This document shows positions 1 through 7,841 of a stretch of 64,000 nt of DNA, one piece after another; position 1 is the stretch's first letter, and every line of letters begins with the position of its first letter. The stretch is from Pseudodesulfovibrio thermohalotolerans. GTDB taxonomy: Bacteria > Desulfobacterota > Desulfovibrionia > Desulfovibrionales > Desulfovibrionaceae. Below the pieces are notes generated by a model. That model was not told the DNA's origin, made no database searches, and saw nothing but the letters and a program-made list of their open reading frames with translations. Position numbers and translations under genes: made by a program. The stretch lies in the NCBI RefSeq assembly GCF_021353295.2, contig NZ_CP120635.1, forward strand, positions 1,282,001 to 1,346,000. The letters run 5' to 3'.

Positions 1-488
1 AAGACTGCCATGTCCACGTCCAGAGAGACCGGAAGCTCTCCGGCCTTGATGCCGTTCTCGATGAGCTGGCGGAGGTACTTGGCGTTGGCCCCCCGGATTT
101 CGCCGAGAAAGCGTTCGCGCAACGGAAAATTCTCGTTGAAGAGCATCTTCAGATAGATGCGGTAAAGGTTGGGGTGCTCGTCCACGAACTTGGCCCCGGC
201 CAGAAAACTCTGCTCAATGCGCTCGAAGAAATCGAGGTCGGGCGTGGCGCGGATGGCTTTGAGCGGTTTTTTGAAACCGGCCACGGCGTGGCCGAAGATG
301 TGCTCGAACAATCCCTGTTTGGTGCCGAAATATTTGAACAGCGATCCCTTGGCGATACCCAGACGGTCCACAATGCGGTTGATGGACGCCTGATGATAGC
401 CGTGCTCGGCGAATTCTACCGTCGCTTCGTCCAGAACGCGACGTTGCTTTTCTTCCGGCAGGTTTTCAAAGGTTTTTTTTGTTGTCAT
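1..488 (-). CDS. TetR/AcrR family regulator (3' end cut by window edge)
   Basis: The reading frame opens at the ATG at 488 and runs off the left edge of the window with no stop, giving about 162 residues. Residues 1-60 form a typical TetR helix-turn-helix: ARVL-like helix, then INRIVDRLGIAKGSLFKYF and TKQGLF, where the recognition helix and the F-Y/F-K-Y motif of the family are clear. The rest is the helical ligand and dimer domain, whose ligand cannot be predicted. The gene is divergent from mqnD and a perfect palindrome lies between them (528-543), so autorepression is likely. Whether it also controls mqnD or a gene beyond the left edge is unknown. Confidence 0.85.
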   Translation of the reverse strand, partial: MTTKKTFENLPEEKQRRVLDEATVEFAEHGYHQASINRIVDRLGIAKGSLFKYFGTKQGLFEHIFGHAVAGFKKPLKAIRATPDLDFFERIEQSFLAGAKFVDEHPNLYRIYLKMLFNENFPLRERFLGEIRGANAKYLRQLIENGIKAGELPVSLDVDMAV

Positions 489-527
489 ACTATACGTACT
501 TGCGCTTTTCGTTTGCTTTCGTTAGTG

Positions 528-543
528 GTGACCAAGTGGTCAC
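528..543. promoter_or_regulatory. Palindromic operator in the tetR-mqnD divergent region
   Basis: GTGACCA-AG-TGGTCAC is a perfect inverted repeat with 7-bp arms and a 2-bp centre, 40 bp upstream of the tetR start and about 70 bp upstream of mqnD. Size and position fit a TetR-family operator. Binding by the adjacent TetR is inference. Confidence 0.6.
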
Positions 544-611
544 TTTGATTACAGGCACGCGGCAATCGTGTCAAGTATGGTGGTGAAAATCAGTAAAAGC
601 GGTATGTTGTG

Positions 612-1439
612 ATGCAAGAAACACTGACTCTCGGCTATTCTCCCTGTCCCAATGACACATTCATCTTTCATGCGCTTACAACCGGGCTTGTCCCATGGCC
701 GGGCGGGCTCGACGTGACTCTGGCTGACGTGGAGGAACTCAACGGACTGGCGGCGCAAGGCGCGTTGGACGTGGTCAAGGTATCCACGGCTGCCGCCGCG
801 TCCATTCTAGATGATTACGTGCTTTTGCGCGCGGGCGGAGCCATGGGCTACGGGGCCGGTCCCGTGCTGGTGGCGGGGAGGTCAAGGCCGTTCGCGTCCC
901 TGGACGGCTGCAAGGTGGCCATTCCGGGCGAGCGGACAACGGCCAATCTGATTTTCGGCCTGTGCTGTCGTGAGGTCAACATATCGGTCACGCGCTTGCC
1001 CATGGTCTTCGACGAGGTCATGCCCGCCGTCGAGGCGGGGCTGGCGGACGCGGGCGTGGTCATTCACGAGGGACGATTCACCTTCGCCGGGCGCGGTCTG
1101 TACCGGGTGCTTGATCTGGGGGCGTGGTGGGAGGCGCATACGGGACTTCCCATCCCGTTGGGTGCCATCGCCATCAAGCGGTCGCTGGGCGAGGAAACGG
1201 CTCGGCGCATGAACGAAGCCATTCGCCAGAGCCTGCTGTACGCCCGCCGCAAGCCCGAGGCCGGGCGTGACTATATTCGGGGGCACGCCCAGGAGTTGAG
1301 CCCCTCGGTCATCCGTACCCACATAGAGACCTTTGTTACGGACTACAGCTTGGATGTCGGAGAGGCCGGGATACAGGCGGTTTCGCGTCTGCTGACCGAA
1401 GCAGGCTGTGGACGCGAGGATATTTTCATCCGGATTTAG
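612..1439 (+). CDS. mqnD: 1,4-dihydroxy-6-naphthoate synthase (futalosine pathway)
   Basis: The 275-residue cytosolic protein has the MqnA/MqnD family fold of periplasmic-binding-protein type and begins with the diagnostic SPCPNDTF motif near residues 10-17. MqnD converts cyclic dehypoxanthinyl futalosine to 1,4-dihydroxy-6-naphthoate in the alternative menaquinone route used by many anaerobic Desulfobacterota. Length and the motifs GAGPV and PLGAIAIKR fit MqnD rather than MqnA. An in-frame GTG at 609 is an alternative start. No good Shine-Dalgarno is visible. The other mqn genes are not nearby. Its 3' end overlaps the convergent DMT transporter gene by 4 bp. Confidence 0.88.
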   Translation: MQETLTLGYSPCPNDTFIFHALTTGLVPWPGGLDVTLADVEELNGLAAQGALDVVKVSTAAAASILDDYVLLRAGGAMGYGAGPVLVAGRSRPFASLDGCKVAIPGERTTANLIFGLCCREVNISVTRLPMVFDEVMPAVEAGLADAGVVIHEGRFTFAGRGLYRVLDLGAWWEAHTGLPIPLGAIAIKRSLGEETARRMNEAIRQSLLYARRKPEAGRDYIRGHAQELSPSVIRTHIETFVTDYSLDVGEAGIQAVSRLLTEAGCGREDIFIRI

Positions 1440-2341
1440 TCGGTCGAAGCGGCTTTTTTCGACTTGGCGTCCTGGCTGACATAGACACCGGCGATGACCA
1501 GGGCCGAGGCCGCGTACTGCATCCAGTTGAGTCGTTCTCCCAGCAGGACAAACCCCATGCCCAAGGTGATGACCGGGATGAGGTTGATGAACGCCGACGC
1601 CTGGGCCGTGGGAATCTTGGACATCCCGTAGTTGTACATCCCATAGGCGCCGAGGCTCACGAATACTCCCAGATAGAGTACGGCGGCGACTCCGGTGAAG
1701 TCGAAGGCCGTGGGCAGCTCGGTGGAGGGCAGAAACAGGAGCGGGAAATAGAACGCCGAGCCCACGAACGCCTGGACCATGGTCAGGAACCACGGGCTGT
1801 AGCGGGGAGTGAGCTTCTTGAGGGAGATCATGTAGCCGCAGGCGCAGACCATGGCCAGAAACTCAAGGAAGTTGCCGAGCGTCGGGTTGGAGGCAGTGGC
1901 CGTTGGCTCGGCTACGCTGGACAGGATCACCGCGCCGACGATGGCCAGGCAGAATCCGGCGACGGTTCGCCATTTCAGCGGCTCCTTCAACGTCAGGCGG
2001 GCAGCCACGGCCACCATGAGCGGCAGCAGGGCGCAGATCATTCCGGCCTGAGAGGCGTCCGTGTAGGTCAGGGCCATGGCTTCGAATACGAAATAGAGCC
2101 CGGGCTCGCAGATGCCCATGAAAGCAAGCAGCTTCCAGTCGCCCGGCTGATAGTCGATCCTTCGCAGGTTCTTGAAGACCAGCAGAAAGCAGAGCGAGGC
2201 CACGAACATGCGGCCGAAAATGACCACCATGGGATCGAAGCGCTGAAAGGCGATCTTGAGAACTATAAACGAACTGGCCCACAGCAGCACAGCGGCCCAA
2301 AGTGCCGCCAATGCGCGCGTTTTCCCTTCGATAAACACCAT
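1436..2341 (-). CDS. DMT (EamA) family transporter
   Basis: The 301-residue integral membrane protein shows about ten hydrophobic segments in two EamA repeats, each ending in a helix followed by a short basic loop (for example GERLNWMQY in the second half). EamA proteins usually export amino acids or other metabolites, but the substrate here cannot be told. I chose the ATG at 2341 because AGGAG (2349-2353) lies 7 nt upstream. The frame is open to 2386 without a second ribosome-binding site. The gene converges on mqnD with a 4-bp overlap of the stop regions. Confidence 0.85.
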   Translation of the reverse strand: MVFIEGKTRALAALWAAVLLWASSFIVLKIAFQRFDPMVVIFGRMFVASLCFLLVFKNLRRIDYQPGDWKLLAFMGICEPGLYFVFEAMALTYTDASQAGMICALLPLMVAVAARLTLKEPLKWRTVAGFCLAIVGAVILSSVAEPTATASNPTLGNFLEFLAMVCACGYMISLKKLTPRYSPWFLTMVQAFVGSAFYFPLLFLPSTELPTAFDFTGVAAVLYLGVFVSLGAYGMYNYGMSKIPTAQASAFINLIPVITLGMGFVLLGERLNWMQYAASALVIAGVYVSQDAKSKKAASTD

Positions 2342-2454
2342 GAACATACTCCTGACAATGTGATCGAACCATCTAACATTGTTCATCTGTGAAGGGAATA
2401 GCGGCCGCCATCACATATTCGGATGAAGCGTATCGGCGGTTTCGGATTTTGAAA

Positions 2455-2492
2455 CGAGAAAAGGGCCCCGCTTTCGCTGGACCCTTTTCTCG
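2455..2492 (-). terminator. Rho-independent terminator after the small zinc-ribbon gene
   Basis: Fourteen-base arms (CGAGAAAAGGGCCC and its complement with one G-U pair) enclose a 10-nt loop. On the minus strand the hairpin is followed by a short T stretch. It lies between the 2513 stop and the start of the DMT gene. Confidence 0.7.
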
Positions 2493-2512
2493 GTGTTCTA
2501 TGAAATATGACC

Positions 2513-2782
2513 CTAGTGGGGGCAGACGGCGAGCACGTTGACCGGCTTGAATCCGTTGGCCGGGTCTTCCGCGTAGCGGCAACCCAGATGAGAATCGTCG
2601 CGTTTGTGCAGGATGTCGGTCTCGGAGCCGATATAGTGCGGGCAACTGTTGTTGTTGCAGATGAGGATGACCCCCCAACCCGTTTCAGGCGGCGCCAGCC
2701 AGGCGTCCAGCCGCTTTCCGCAATGCGGGCAATCCCTGTCGGGCAATTCCGTGACGATGCCGGCGTATTCGTGGATAACCAT
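2513..2782 (-). CDS. Small zinc-ribbon-like protein of unknown function
   Basis: This 89-residue soluble protein has a CPHCGK pair near residues 18-23, C-NNN-SC near 43-48, and further cysteines near the C terminus (LGC and VCPH), so it probably binds one or two metal ions. AAGGAG sits 9 nt before the ATG. It stands alone between two convergent or terminated units, with a terminator directly after it. No specific family is recognised, and a role in redox or nucleic-acid binding is only possible. Confidence 0.7.
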   Translation of the reverse strand: MVIHEYAGIVTELPDRDCPHCGKRLDAWLAPPETGWGVILICNNNSCPHYIGSETDILHKRDDSHLGCRYAEDPANGFKPVNVLAVCPH

Positions 2783-2922
2783 CTATATCATCTCCTTGGA
2801 TGCGGCGATCAGGCCGTCGTTGATTCAATAAGCAAAGATAATCCTTGAAACCCCGCCGTCAAGGCCCTCATCCGATTTTTCGGGTCTCCGGCGGCTGGAT
2901 ATGAAGCATTTTGATCGTCCGG

Positions 2923-3450
2923 TCAGTTCTCGTCCGGCAGACTGCGGAGAAGGCGAAACAGGGCGCGGGAATTCTTGGGGGGCTTGCCGTTGGCGTTTTC
3001 GCGGCGCGCGCCGAGGGTCAGTTGGCGGAGTTGCCGTCCCTCTTCCGGGTGGTGTTCGAAAAGGGTCTGGAGCAGGTCGTCGTCGCCGCCGACGAGGCGG
3101 TCGCGGAGGGATTCCACCCGTTTGAACTCGTTGGTTTTGATGGAGTGGCCAAGTTTGGCGGCCTCCACCAGCTCGCATACGTGGGTGGTGTCGAAGGTGC
3201 GCATGAGCTTGCCCACATACTGCATGTGGCGTCGTTTGGCCTCGTGCTTGGTCATGGTCTTGATGAGCAGCAGAGCCTTTTCCACCTCGGGAGGCAGGTC
3301 GGCTTCCTTGACGATCTTGTCGCCCAGCGCCGCCAGGTCGGCTCCGAGTTGTTGCAGGGCGATCATGTCGCGCTTGAGTTGGGAGCGGCTTGGGCGATCT
3401 TCGAACTCGTCGAATTCCTCAGGACGATAGGTGCTTTTTCTCTTGGCCAT
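2923..3450 (-). CDS. darP: DarP/YjgA (DUF615) ribosome-associated protein
   Basis: The 175-residue charged helical protein matches the YjgA family: N-terminal SRSQLKRDM, central PPEVEKALLLIK and RRHMQYVGKLMR, and C-terminal RALFRLLRSL. In E. coli this protein associates with late 50S precursors and helps large-subunit maturation. The start ATG at 3450 shares one base with the TGA of the upstream lipoprotein gene (TGATG), so translation is probably coupled and the gene belongs to the mla operon. The functional link to lipid transport is not obvious. Confidence 0.88.
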   Translation of the reverse strand: MAKRKSTYRPEEFDEFEDRPSRSQLKRDMIALQQLGADLAALGDKIVKEADLPPEVEKALLLIKTMTKHEAKRRHMQYVGKLMRTFDTTHVCELVEAAKLGHSIKTNEFKRVESLRDRLVGGDDDLLQTLFEHHPEEGRQLRQLTLGARRENANGKPPKNSRALFRLLRSLPDEN

Positions 3451-4067
3451 CAATCTTTGAGCGGCGCGGCGGCCATGTCGGTTTCAAGGTTTGCGTAAAT
3501 ATTTTGGACGGCCACGGTCATGGCTTGGACCAGGGCGTCCGGGTCGGTCGAGGACATCGGGATGCGTTCCTTGTACGACCCTGAAAAGACGATCGCGTTG
3601 TCCTGGGTGGACTCGTCCACCGCGAAGAACTGCATCTCGACCACGGCTGCGGGCTGTTCGGCGGAGTAGTCGCCGTACAGGGCGTTGACCGCCCCTTCCA
3701 CAGTCAGCCCCGGCACGACCATGCTGCCCGGTTCGATGACATGCTTGAACAGGCCGGACGCGCTCAGCCAGCGGCGTAGTTCCGTGGTCAGCATGTTGGA
3801 TGGGGGAACGAAGAACTTGTTGTAGAAGTCGGATTCGATATGCCCGTCGGCCCCCCTGTAGACCAGCTCGCGGGTATTGTACAGGTCGGAGGCCGACAGA
3901 CGGCGGACCAGAAGGATGATGTCCTTGGGGGCGTCGGCCTTTTGAGCGGTTCGCACAGGGGATATCTGGTAGAATCGCTTATCCAGGGGCTGAGCGCCCA
4001 GCTTGACGCAGGCGGACGCTGCCAGGGCCGCGATCAGCGCGGCGGCGAGTATGACGTATCGTTTCAT
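3450..4067 (-). CDS. PqiC-like ABC transport auxiliary lipoprotein
   Basis: The 205-residue precursor has a lipoprotein signal (MKRYVILAAALIAALAAS then Cys), with the lipidated Cys near residue 20. The mature part resembles the ABC_trans_aux/PqiC family found with MCE transporters: FYQISPV near the start, then LLVRRLSASDLYNTRELVYR. It would sit in an envelope leaflet and work with the MlaD/MlaE/MlaF proteins encoded just upstream. I preferred ATG 4067, with AGGG 8 nt upstream, over GTG 4076. It appears where an mlaC gene is found in the classical gammaproteobacterial operon. Confidence 0.82.
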   Translation of the reverse strand: MKRYVILAAALIAALAASACVKLGAQPLDKRFYQISPVRTAQKADAPKDIILLVRRLSASDLYNTRELVYRGADGHIESDFYNKFFVPPSNMLTTELRRWLSASGLFKHVIEPGSMVVPGLTVEGAVNALYGDYSAEQPAAVVEMQFFAVDESTQDNAIVFSGSYKERIPMSSTDPDALVQAMTVAVQNIYANLETDMAAAPLKD

Positions 4068-4079
4068 GGCGGACACCCT

Positions 4080-5231
4080 TTAGTTGTTCTCGGGGTGAGG
4101 TTTGCTCGGCGGAGTGCCGAAAAACAGACCGGACGGATACCGCTTGGCCTCGTCCGTGAGTTCCTTGACGTTCAGCATTATTTCCCTGGTGTCTTCAAGG
4201 ATGGAGCGGATGTTCGTCTCCTCGGAGGCGACAACCCCATTGAGGCGATTGACCAGGATGTGGACCTTGCCCACGGCTGCGGCCAGGGCCGCCGACGCCT
4301 TGGAAATGTTGTCCAGGGTGGGGGCTATGTTGTCCATGGCTTCGTCCATGCGGGGGTCGGCCATGGCCTTGCTCAGGTTGAGAGTGGCTTGCTTGAAGCC
4401 CGCGATGGCCTGTCTGGCTTCGGCGGCCGTTTGGATGATGTCGTCCGCCGATTCCTCGGTGATCCGGTTGACGTTTGCCAGGACCGAAGCCGTGTTCGGG
4501 ATGATGGTTTCGGCTGCGGGATCAGCGAGGATCTCGTCCGAGCGGGCCAGGATGCTTTCGGTGGATCGGAGGATGTCGAGGATTTTGGCGCCCGCTTCCT
4601 TGCCCCCCTCGGCCTTCATGAAGTTGTCGAGGGTGTTGACGATGGATTTGACGTCCGTGATGATGGATTCGATGTCTTCCTGTTTCAGGCCGCTCAGCGT
4701 CTTGCTGATGGTGGTGAAGGCTTCCTCGATCCGGCTCAGGGTGGACGGCACCGACGGGACATAGGCATATCTCGGGGTCCATTTGATGGGCAGGGGCGGA
4801 TTGGCCTTCGGGTCTTCGTAGATCGTGTTCAGGAAAAGCTGGCCGGTCAGGCCCAGGGAGGTGGTCCGGATGCGCATTCCGCGTTTGGTTTCTCGTTCGA
4901 TATGGGCGTTGAATTCCTTCTCGGTCATTTCCTCGAAGAGGTCCGGGTTGACTTCACACCGGACGTAGACGTAGCGCACTTCGTGGGTGTGGGAAAGTTC
5001 GTAGATGTTCGTCACGAAGTTGATCTCGGCCACGCGGCCTACCTGGACGCCGCGCAGTTTCACCGGGGAGCCGACGGACAGCCCGTTGACGGATTCGTCG
5101 AAGTAGGTTTCCAGGGGATAGGACGTCTGGAAGTAGCGTCCGGCTCCGAGGATGATGACGACCGCCAGGAGCATTCCCGTGCCGAGGACGATATAGAGTC
5201 CGAGCTTGAAGTAATCTTTTTTGCGTACCAT
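4080..5231 (-). CDS. mlaD: MCE-domain lipid transport protein (MlaD family)
   Basis: The 383-residue protein has one N-terminal membrane helix (residues 10-30), then an MCE domain (about 40-125, with GLSVGSPVKLRGVQVGRV), followed by a long helical region rich in hydrophobic heptads to the C terminus. MCE proteins form hexameric rings or tubes that pass phospholipids between inner and outer membranes. The long C-terminal helix region makes it larger than E. coli MlaD (183 residues) and closer to actinobacterial or chloroplast-type MCE proteins. It lies 3 bp after mlaF in one operon. Confidence 0.9.
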   Translation of the reverse strand: MVRKKDYFKLGLYIVLGTGMLLAVVIILGAGRYFQTSYPLETYFDESVNGLSVGSPVKLRGVQVGRVAEINFVTNIYELSHTHEVRYVYVRCEVNPDLFEEMTEKEFNAHIERETKRGMRIRTTSLGLTGQLFLNTIYEDPKANPPLPIKWTPRYAYVPSVPSTLSRIEEAFTTISKTLSGLKQEDIESIITDVKSIVNTLDNFMKAEGGKEAGAKILDILRSTESILARSDEILADPAAETIIPNTASVLANVNRITEESADDIIQTAAEARQAIAGFKQATLNLSKAMADPRMDEAMDNIAPTLDNISKASAALAAAVGKVHILVNRLNGVVASEETNIRSILEDTREIMLNVKELTDEAKRYPSGLFFGTPPSKPHPENN

Positions 5232-5234
5232 GGC

Positions 5235-6047
5235 CTATCCTTGGGCTGACGGTTGTTCGGCCGGATCGTGTTCGGGGACGCCTATGTTCGGCTGCCGGTG
5301 GAAGAATCGTTTGACGAACAGGTTGTCCGATGTGTCCCGCAACACGCGGGGATCGCCTTCGGCCACGATGGATTTGACCGCTTTGTCGAGCATGATGACT
5401 CGGTCCGCTATTTTGTAAATGCTTTCCAATTCATGGGTAACAATGACGAAGGTGATGCCGAGGTTTTTTGAAAGATCGAGGATCAGGTCATCCAGGACCG
5501 CGCTGGAAATGGGGTCCAGGCCCGCGCCTGGCTCGTCCAGAAAGAGGATGCCTGGATCGAGCGACATGGCCCGGGCGATGGCGGCCCGTTTTTTCATGCC
5601 TCCCGACAGTGCCGAGGGCATCTTGTAGGCCGCGTGCTCCATGTCTACCATGGCCAGCTTTGACAGGGCGACGAGTTCGATGGCCTCGGGCGGAAGGTCG
5701 GTGAATTCCTCCAGCGGGAGCATGACGTTCTGGAGTACGGACATGGACCCGAAAAGCGCGCCCATCTGATACATGACTCCGAATTTGCGCATGATGGCCT
5801 GACGCGCGTCGTCGCTGGCCGAGGTTAGTTCATCCTCGCCGAAATGGACCTGGCCGGACATGGGCTCCACCAGGCCGATCATGTTCTTGAGCAGGGTCGA
5901 CTTGCCGCAGCCCGAGCCGCCGAGGATGATGAAGACTTCGCCTCTGTGGACATCGAAGGTGACGTTGTCCACCACTACGTGGTCGCCGTAGCCGCAGGTC
6001 AGGTTGCGCACGCTGATGATTGGGGTTTCGTCCGTCATGCCGCCCAT
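5235..6047 (-). CDS. mlaF: ABC transporter ATP-binding subunit MlaF
   Basis: The 270-residue ATPase has Walker A GGSGCGKST (about 43-51), Q-loop region MYQMGALF, signature LSGGMKKR, Walker B ILFLDEPGAGLDP and the H-loop VTHE. The QMGALF and GMKKRAAIAR features are typical of MlaF rather than generic ABC subunits. It powers lipid movement with MlaE and MlaD. It begins directly after the mlaE stop. The first ATG (6047) and an ATG three codons later are both possible. Confidence 0.93.
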   Translation of the reverse strand: MGGMTDETPIISVRNLTCGYGDHVVVDNVTFDVHRGEVFIILGGSGCGKSTLLKNMIGLVEPMSGQVHFGEDELTSASDDARQAIMRKFGVMYQMGALFGSMSVLQNVMLPLEEFTDLPPEAIELVALSKLAMVDMEHAAYKMPSALSGGMKKRAAIARAMSLDPGILFLDEPGAGLDPISSAVLDDLILDLSKNLGITFVIVTHELESIYKIADRVIMLDKAVKSIVAEGDPRVLRDTSDNLFVKRFFHRQPNIGVPEHDPAEQPSAQG

Positions 6048-7187
6048 CTATATTCCCAAGTAGTAATACACCACGGCGAAGAGGCCGTCGGCAAAGGCTA
6101 TGAGGATGATGCCGGAGACCACGGCGCTGGTGGTGGACAGGCCCACGGCGCTTGCGCCGGAACGTGTCTGGATGCCCCGCAGGCAGCCCACGCCCGCCAC
6201 CAGGAAGCTGAAGACCAGTCCCTTGACCATGCCGCCCCAGAAGTCGGTCATGCTGAGGTAGGAGAAGACGCGCGAGGTGAATGTCACCAGGGGGTAGCCC
6301 ATGGAGAGCATGACCACCGCGCCGCCCACCAGGCTGGCCAGGTTGAAGAACATGGTCATCAGCGGGACCATGAGAATCGTAGCGATAATCTTGGGAACCA
6401 CAAGAAAACGCATGGGGGAAAGCCCCATGGTTGTCAGGGCGTCCAGTTCCTCATTGATCTTCATTGTTCCGATTTCGGCGGCGAAGGCCGAGCCGGAACG
6501 GGCCGCCAGGAGAATGGAGGTGACCAGCGGGCCCATCTCCCGAAACATGACCAGGCCGAGCATGTTGGGGACGAATATCTCGCCGCCGAACCGTTGCAGG
6601 CTGATGGCGGACTGGAAGGACATGATAAGCCCCATGAGGAAGCCTATGAGCACGATGATGAACATGGACTCCACGCCCACGTTGATGCAGGCCAGGGCTA
6701 CGTCTTTCCATCGGATCTGGCGCGGGTGGGCGATCACCTGGCCGATCAGGGAAAAGGATTCGCCCACGAAGGCGATCATTTCGCGGGTGTTGCGCCAAAG
6801 ATCTCCGGCCGAAGTCCCGTCGTCGGCGTCGCGCCTTTCCGTGTCACCGTCGCGCCGTTCCGGAAGAGTGGATTCCCAGGTCAGGGAAATCAGTCCCCTG
6901 TCCTCTTCGCTCAGGTTGGCGAGATCGATGGCGGCCTTTTTCCCGGCGCAAAGTTCTTTCAGTTTGAGGAGCAGGGCCACGCCCGAGCCGTCCATATAAG
7001 TCACTCCGCCGCAGTCGGCGATCAGCCTGGCAAATCCTGCGGAAGACGCGCCCTTGACGGCCTCGTTCCAGACCGAGGCCGTGCCCGCCGCATCCAGGCG
7101 GCCGGACAGGGCTATGGTCAGCCCGTCGCCCTGGACGGCGATGGAGACCTGCGCGTCGGTCCGGTTGTGGTTGTCTTTGGCTTTCAT
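6048..7187 (-). CDS. mlaE: MlaE permease with fused N-terminal STAS (MlaB-like) domain
   Basis: The 379-residue protein has two parts. Residues 1-100 are a STAS domain (VTYMDGSGVALLLKL matches the conserved STAS helix start). Residues 130-379 are an MlaE permease with five or so membrane segments and the family motif EIGTMKINEELDAL. In E. coli MlaB is a separate STAS protein that stabilises the MlaFE complex; here it is covalently joined. I chose ATG 7187, where the STAS domain begins. The frame continues upstream to 7319 but that part is low-complexity and overlaps the lrp promoter. Confidence 0.9.
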   Translation of the reverse strand: MKAKDNHNRTDAQVSIAVQGDGLTIALSGRLDAAGTASVWNEAVKGASSAGFARLIADCGGVTYMDGSGVALLLKLKELCAGKKAAIDLANLSEEDRGLISLTWESTLPERRDGDTERRDADDGTSAGDLWRNTREMIAFVGESFSLIGQVIAHPRQIRWKDVALACINVGVESMFIIVLIGFLMGLIMSFQSAISLQRFGGEIFVPNMLGLVMFREMGPLVTSILLAARSGSAFAAEIGTMKINEELDALTTMGLSPMRFLVVPKIIATILMVPLMTMFFNLASLVGGAVVMLSMGYPLVTFTSRVFSYLSMTDFWGGMVKGLVFSFLVAGVGCLRGIQTRSGASAVGLSTTSAVVSGIILIAFADGLFAVVYYYLGI

Positions 7188-7312
7188 GAGGCTCTGTGTC
7201 CTTTTTGGGGCTATGGGGTTGGCCCAACCCTGTCTATTTGTAAGATTATCCGAGGACGCGGAAAAAGAAAAGCTGTATGTGCGGCCGCGTTCTTTGGGGG
7301 GGCGGAAGATGC

Positions 7313-7341
7313 TTGACAAGATTGTGGAAGAATATTATTCC
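7313..7341 (+). promoter_or_regulatory. Predicted sigma-70 promoter of the lrp-putA unit
   Basis: A perfect -35 TTGACA (7313-7318) is followed by 17 bp and a weak -10 TATTCC (7336-7341). The predicted start would fall at about 7348, only 2 nt before the lrp ATG. An alternative TATTAT is spaced at only 14 bp. Confidence 0.45.
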
Positions 7342-7349
7342 TTTATTCT

Positions 7350-7823
7350 ATGAATAACAGAAAGATTGACAAATTGGATTTGGAGATTCTGAATATCCTT
7401 CAGGAAGACGGAAAGGTATCCAATGCCGAGATCGCCCGGAAGGTCGGCAAGGCTCCTTCGGCCGTTTTGGAGCGCGTGCGCAAGCTGAGGAAGAGCGGAA
7501 TCATCAAAGGCTATGAATGTATTGTCAACCACAAAGCTCTGGGGCGGGGCTTGACGGCCTTCACCTCCATCCGGGTGGAAGAGGGCGTGGGCGCCACCGA
7601 GGTCGGCGAGAAGCTGGCCGAGTTCCCCGAGGTTCTGGAGGTTCATTACACGGCAGGGCGGGATTCGTATTTGGTCAAGGTTCGGGTCGAGGACACCGAG
7701 GCGTTGCAGACGACGCTGGCCAAGTTCGGGACCATCGGGCCGGTCAGGGACACCAACTCGACCATCGTGCTAACCACGGTCAAGGAGTCGAGGATTATAC
7801 CGCTGCCCCACGAAAACGACTAG
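7350..7823 (+). CDS. Lrp/AsnC family transcriptional regulator
   Basis: The 157-residue protein has an N-terminal winged helix-turn-helix (KIDKLDLEILNILQEDGK, then VSNAEIARKVG and VLERVRKLRKSGIIKGY) and a C-terminal RAM/ligand-binding domain (VLEVHYTAGRDSYLVKVRVED). It lies 18 bp upstream of the proline-degradation gene in the same direction, so it is likely the proline-responsive regulator of that gene (inference). There is no Shine-Dalgarno before the ATG and the predicted transcription start is almost at the ATG, so the message may be leaderless. Confidence 0.87.
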   Translation: MNNRKIDKLDLEILNILQEDGKVSNAEIARKVGKAPSAVLERVRKLRKSGIIKGYECIVNHKALGRGLTAFTSIRVEEGVGATEVGEKLAEFPEVLEVHYTAGRDSYLVKVRVEDTEALQTTLAKFGTIGPVRDTNSTIVLTTVKESRIIPLPHEND

Positions 7824-7841
7824 ACGCACAAGGAGTCAGCA

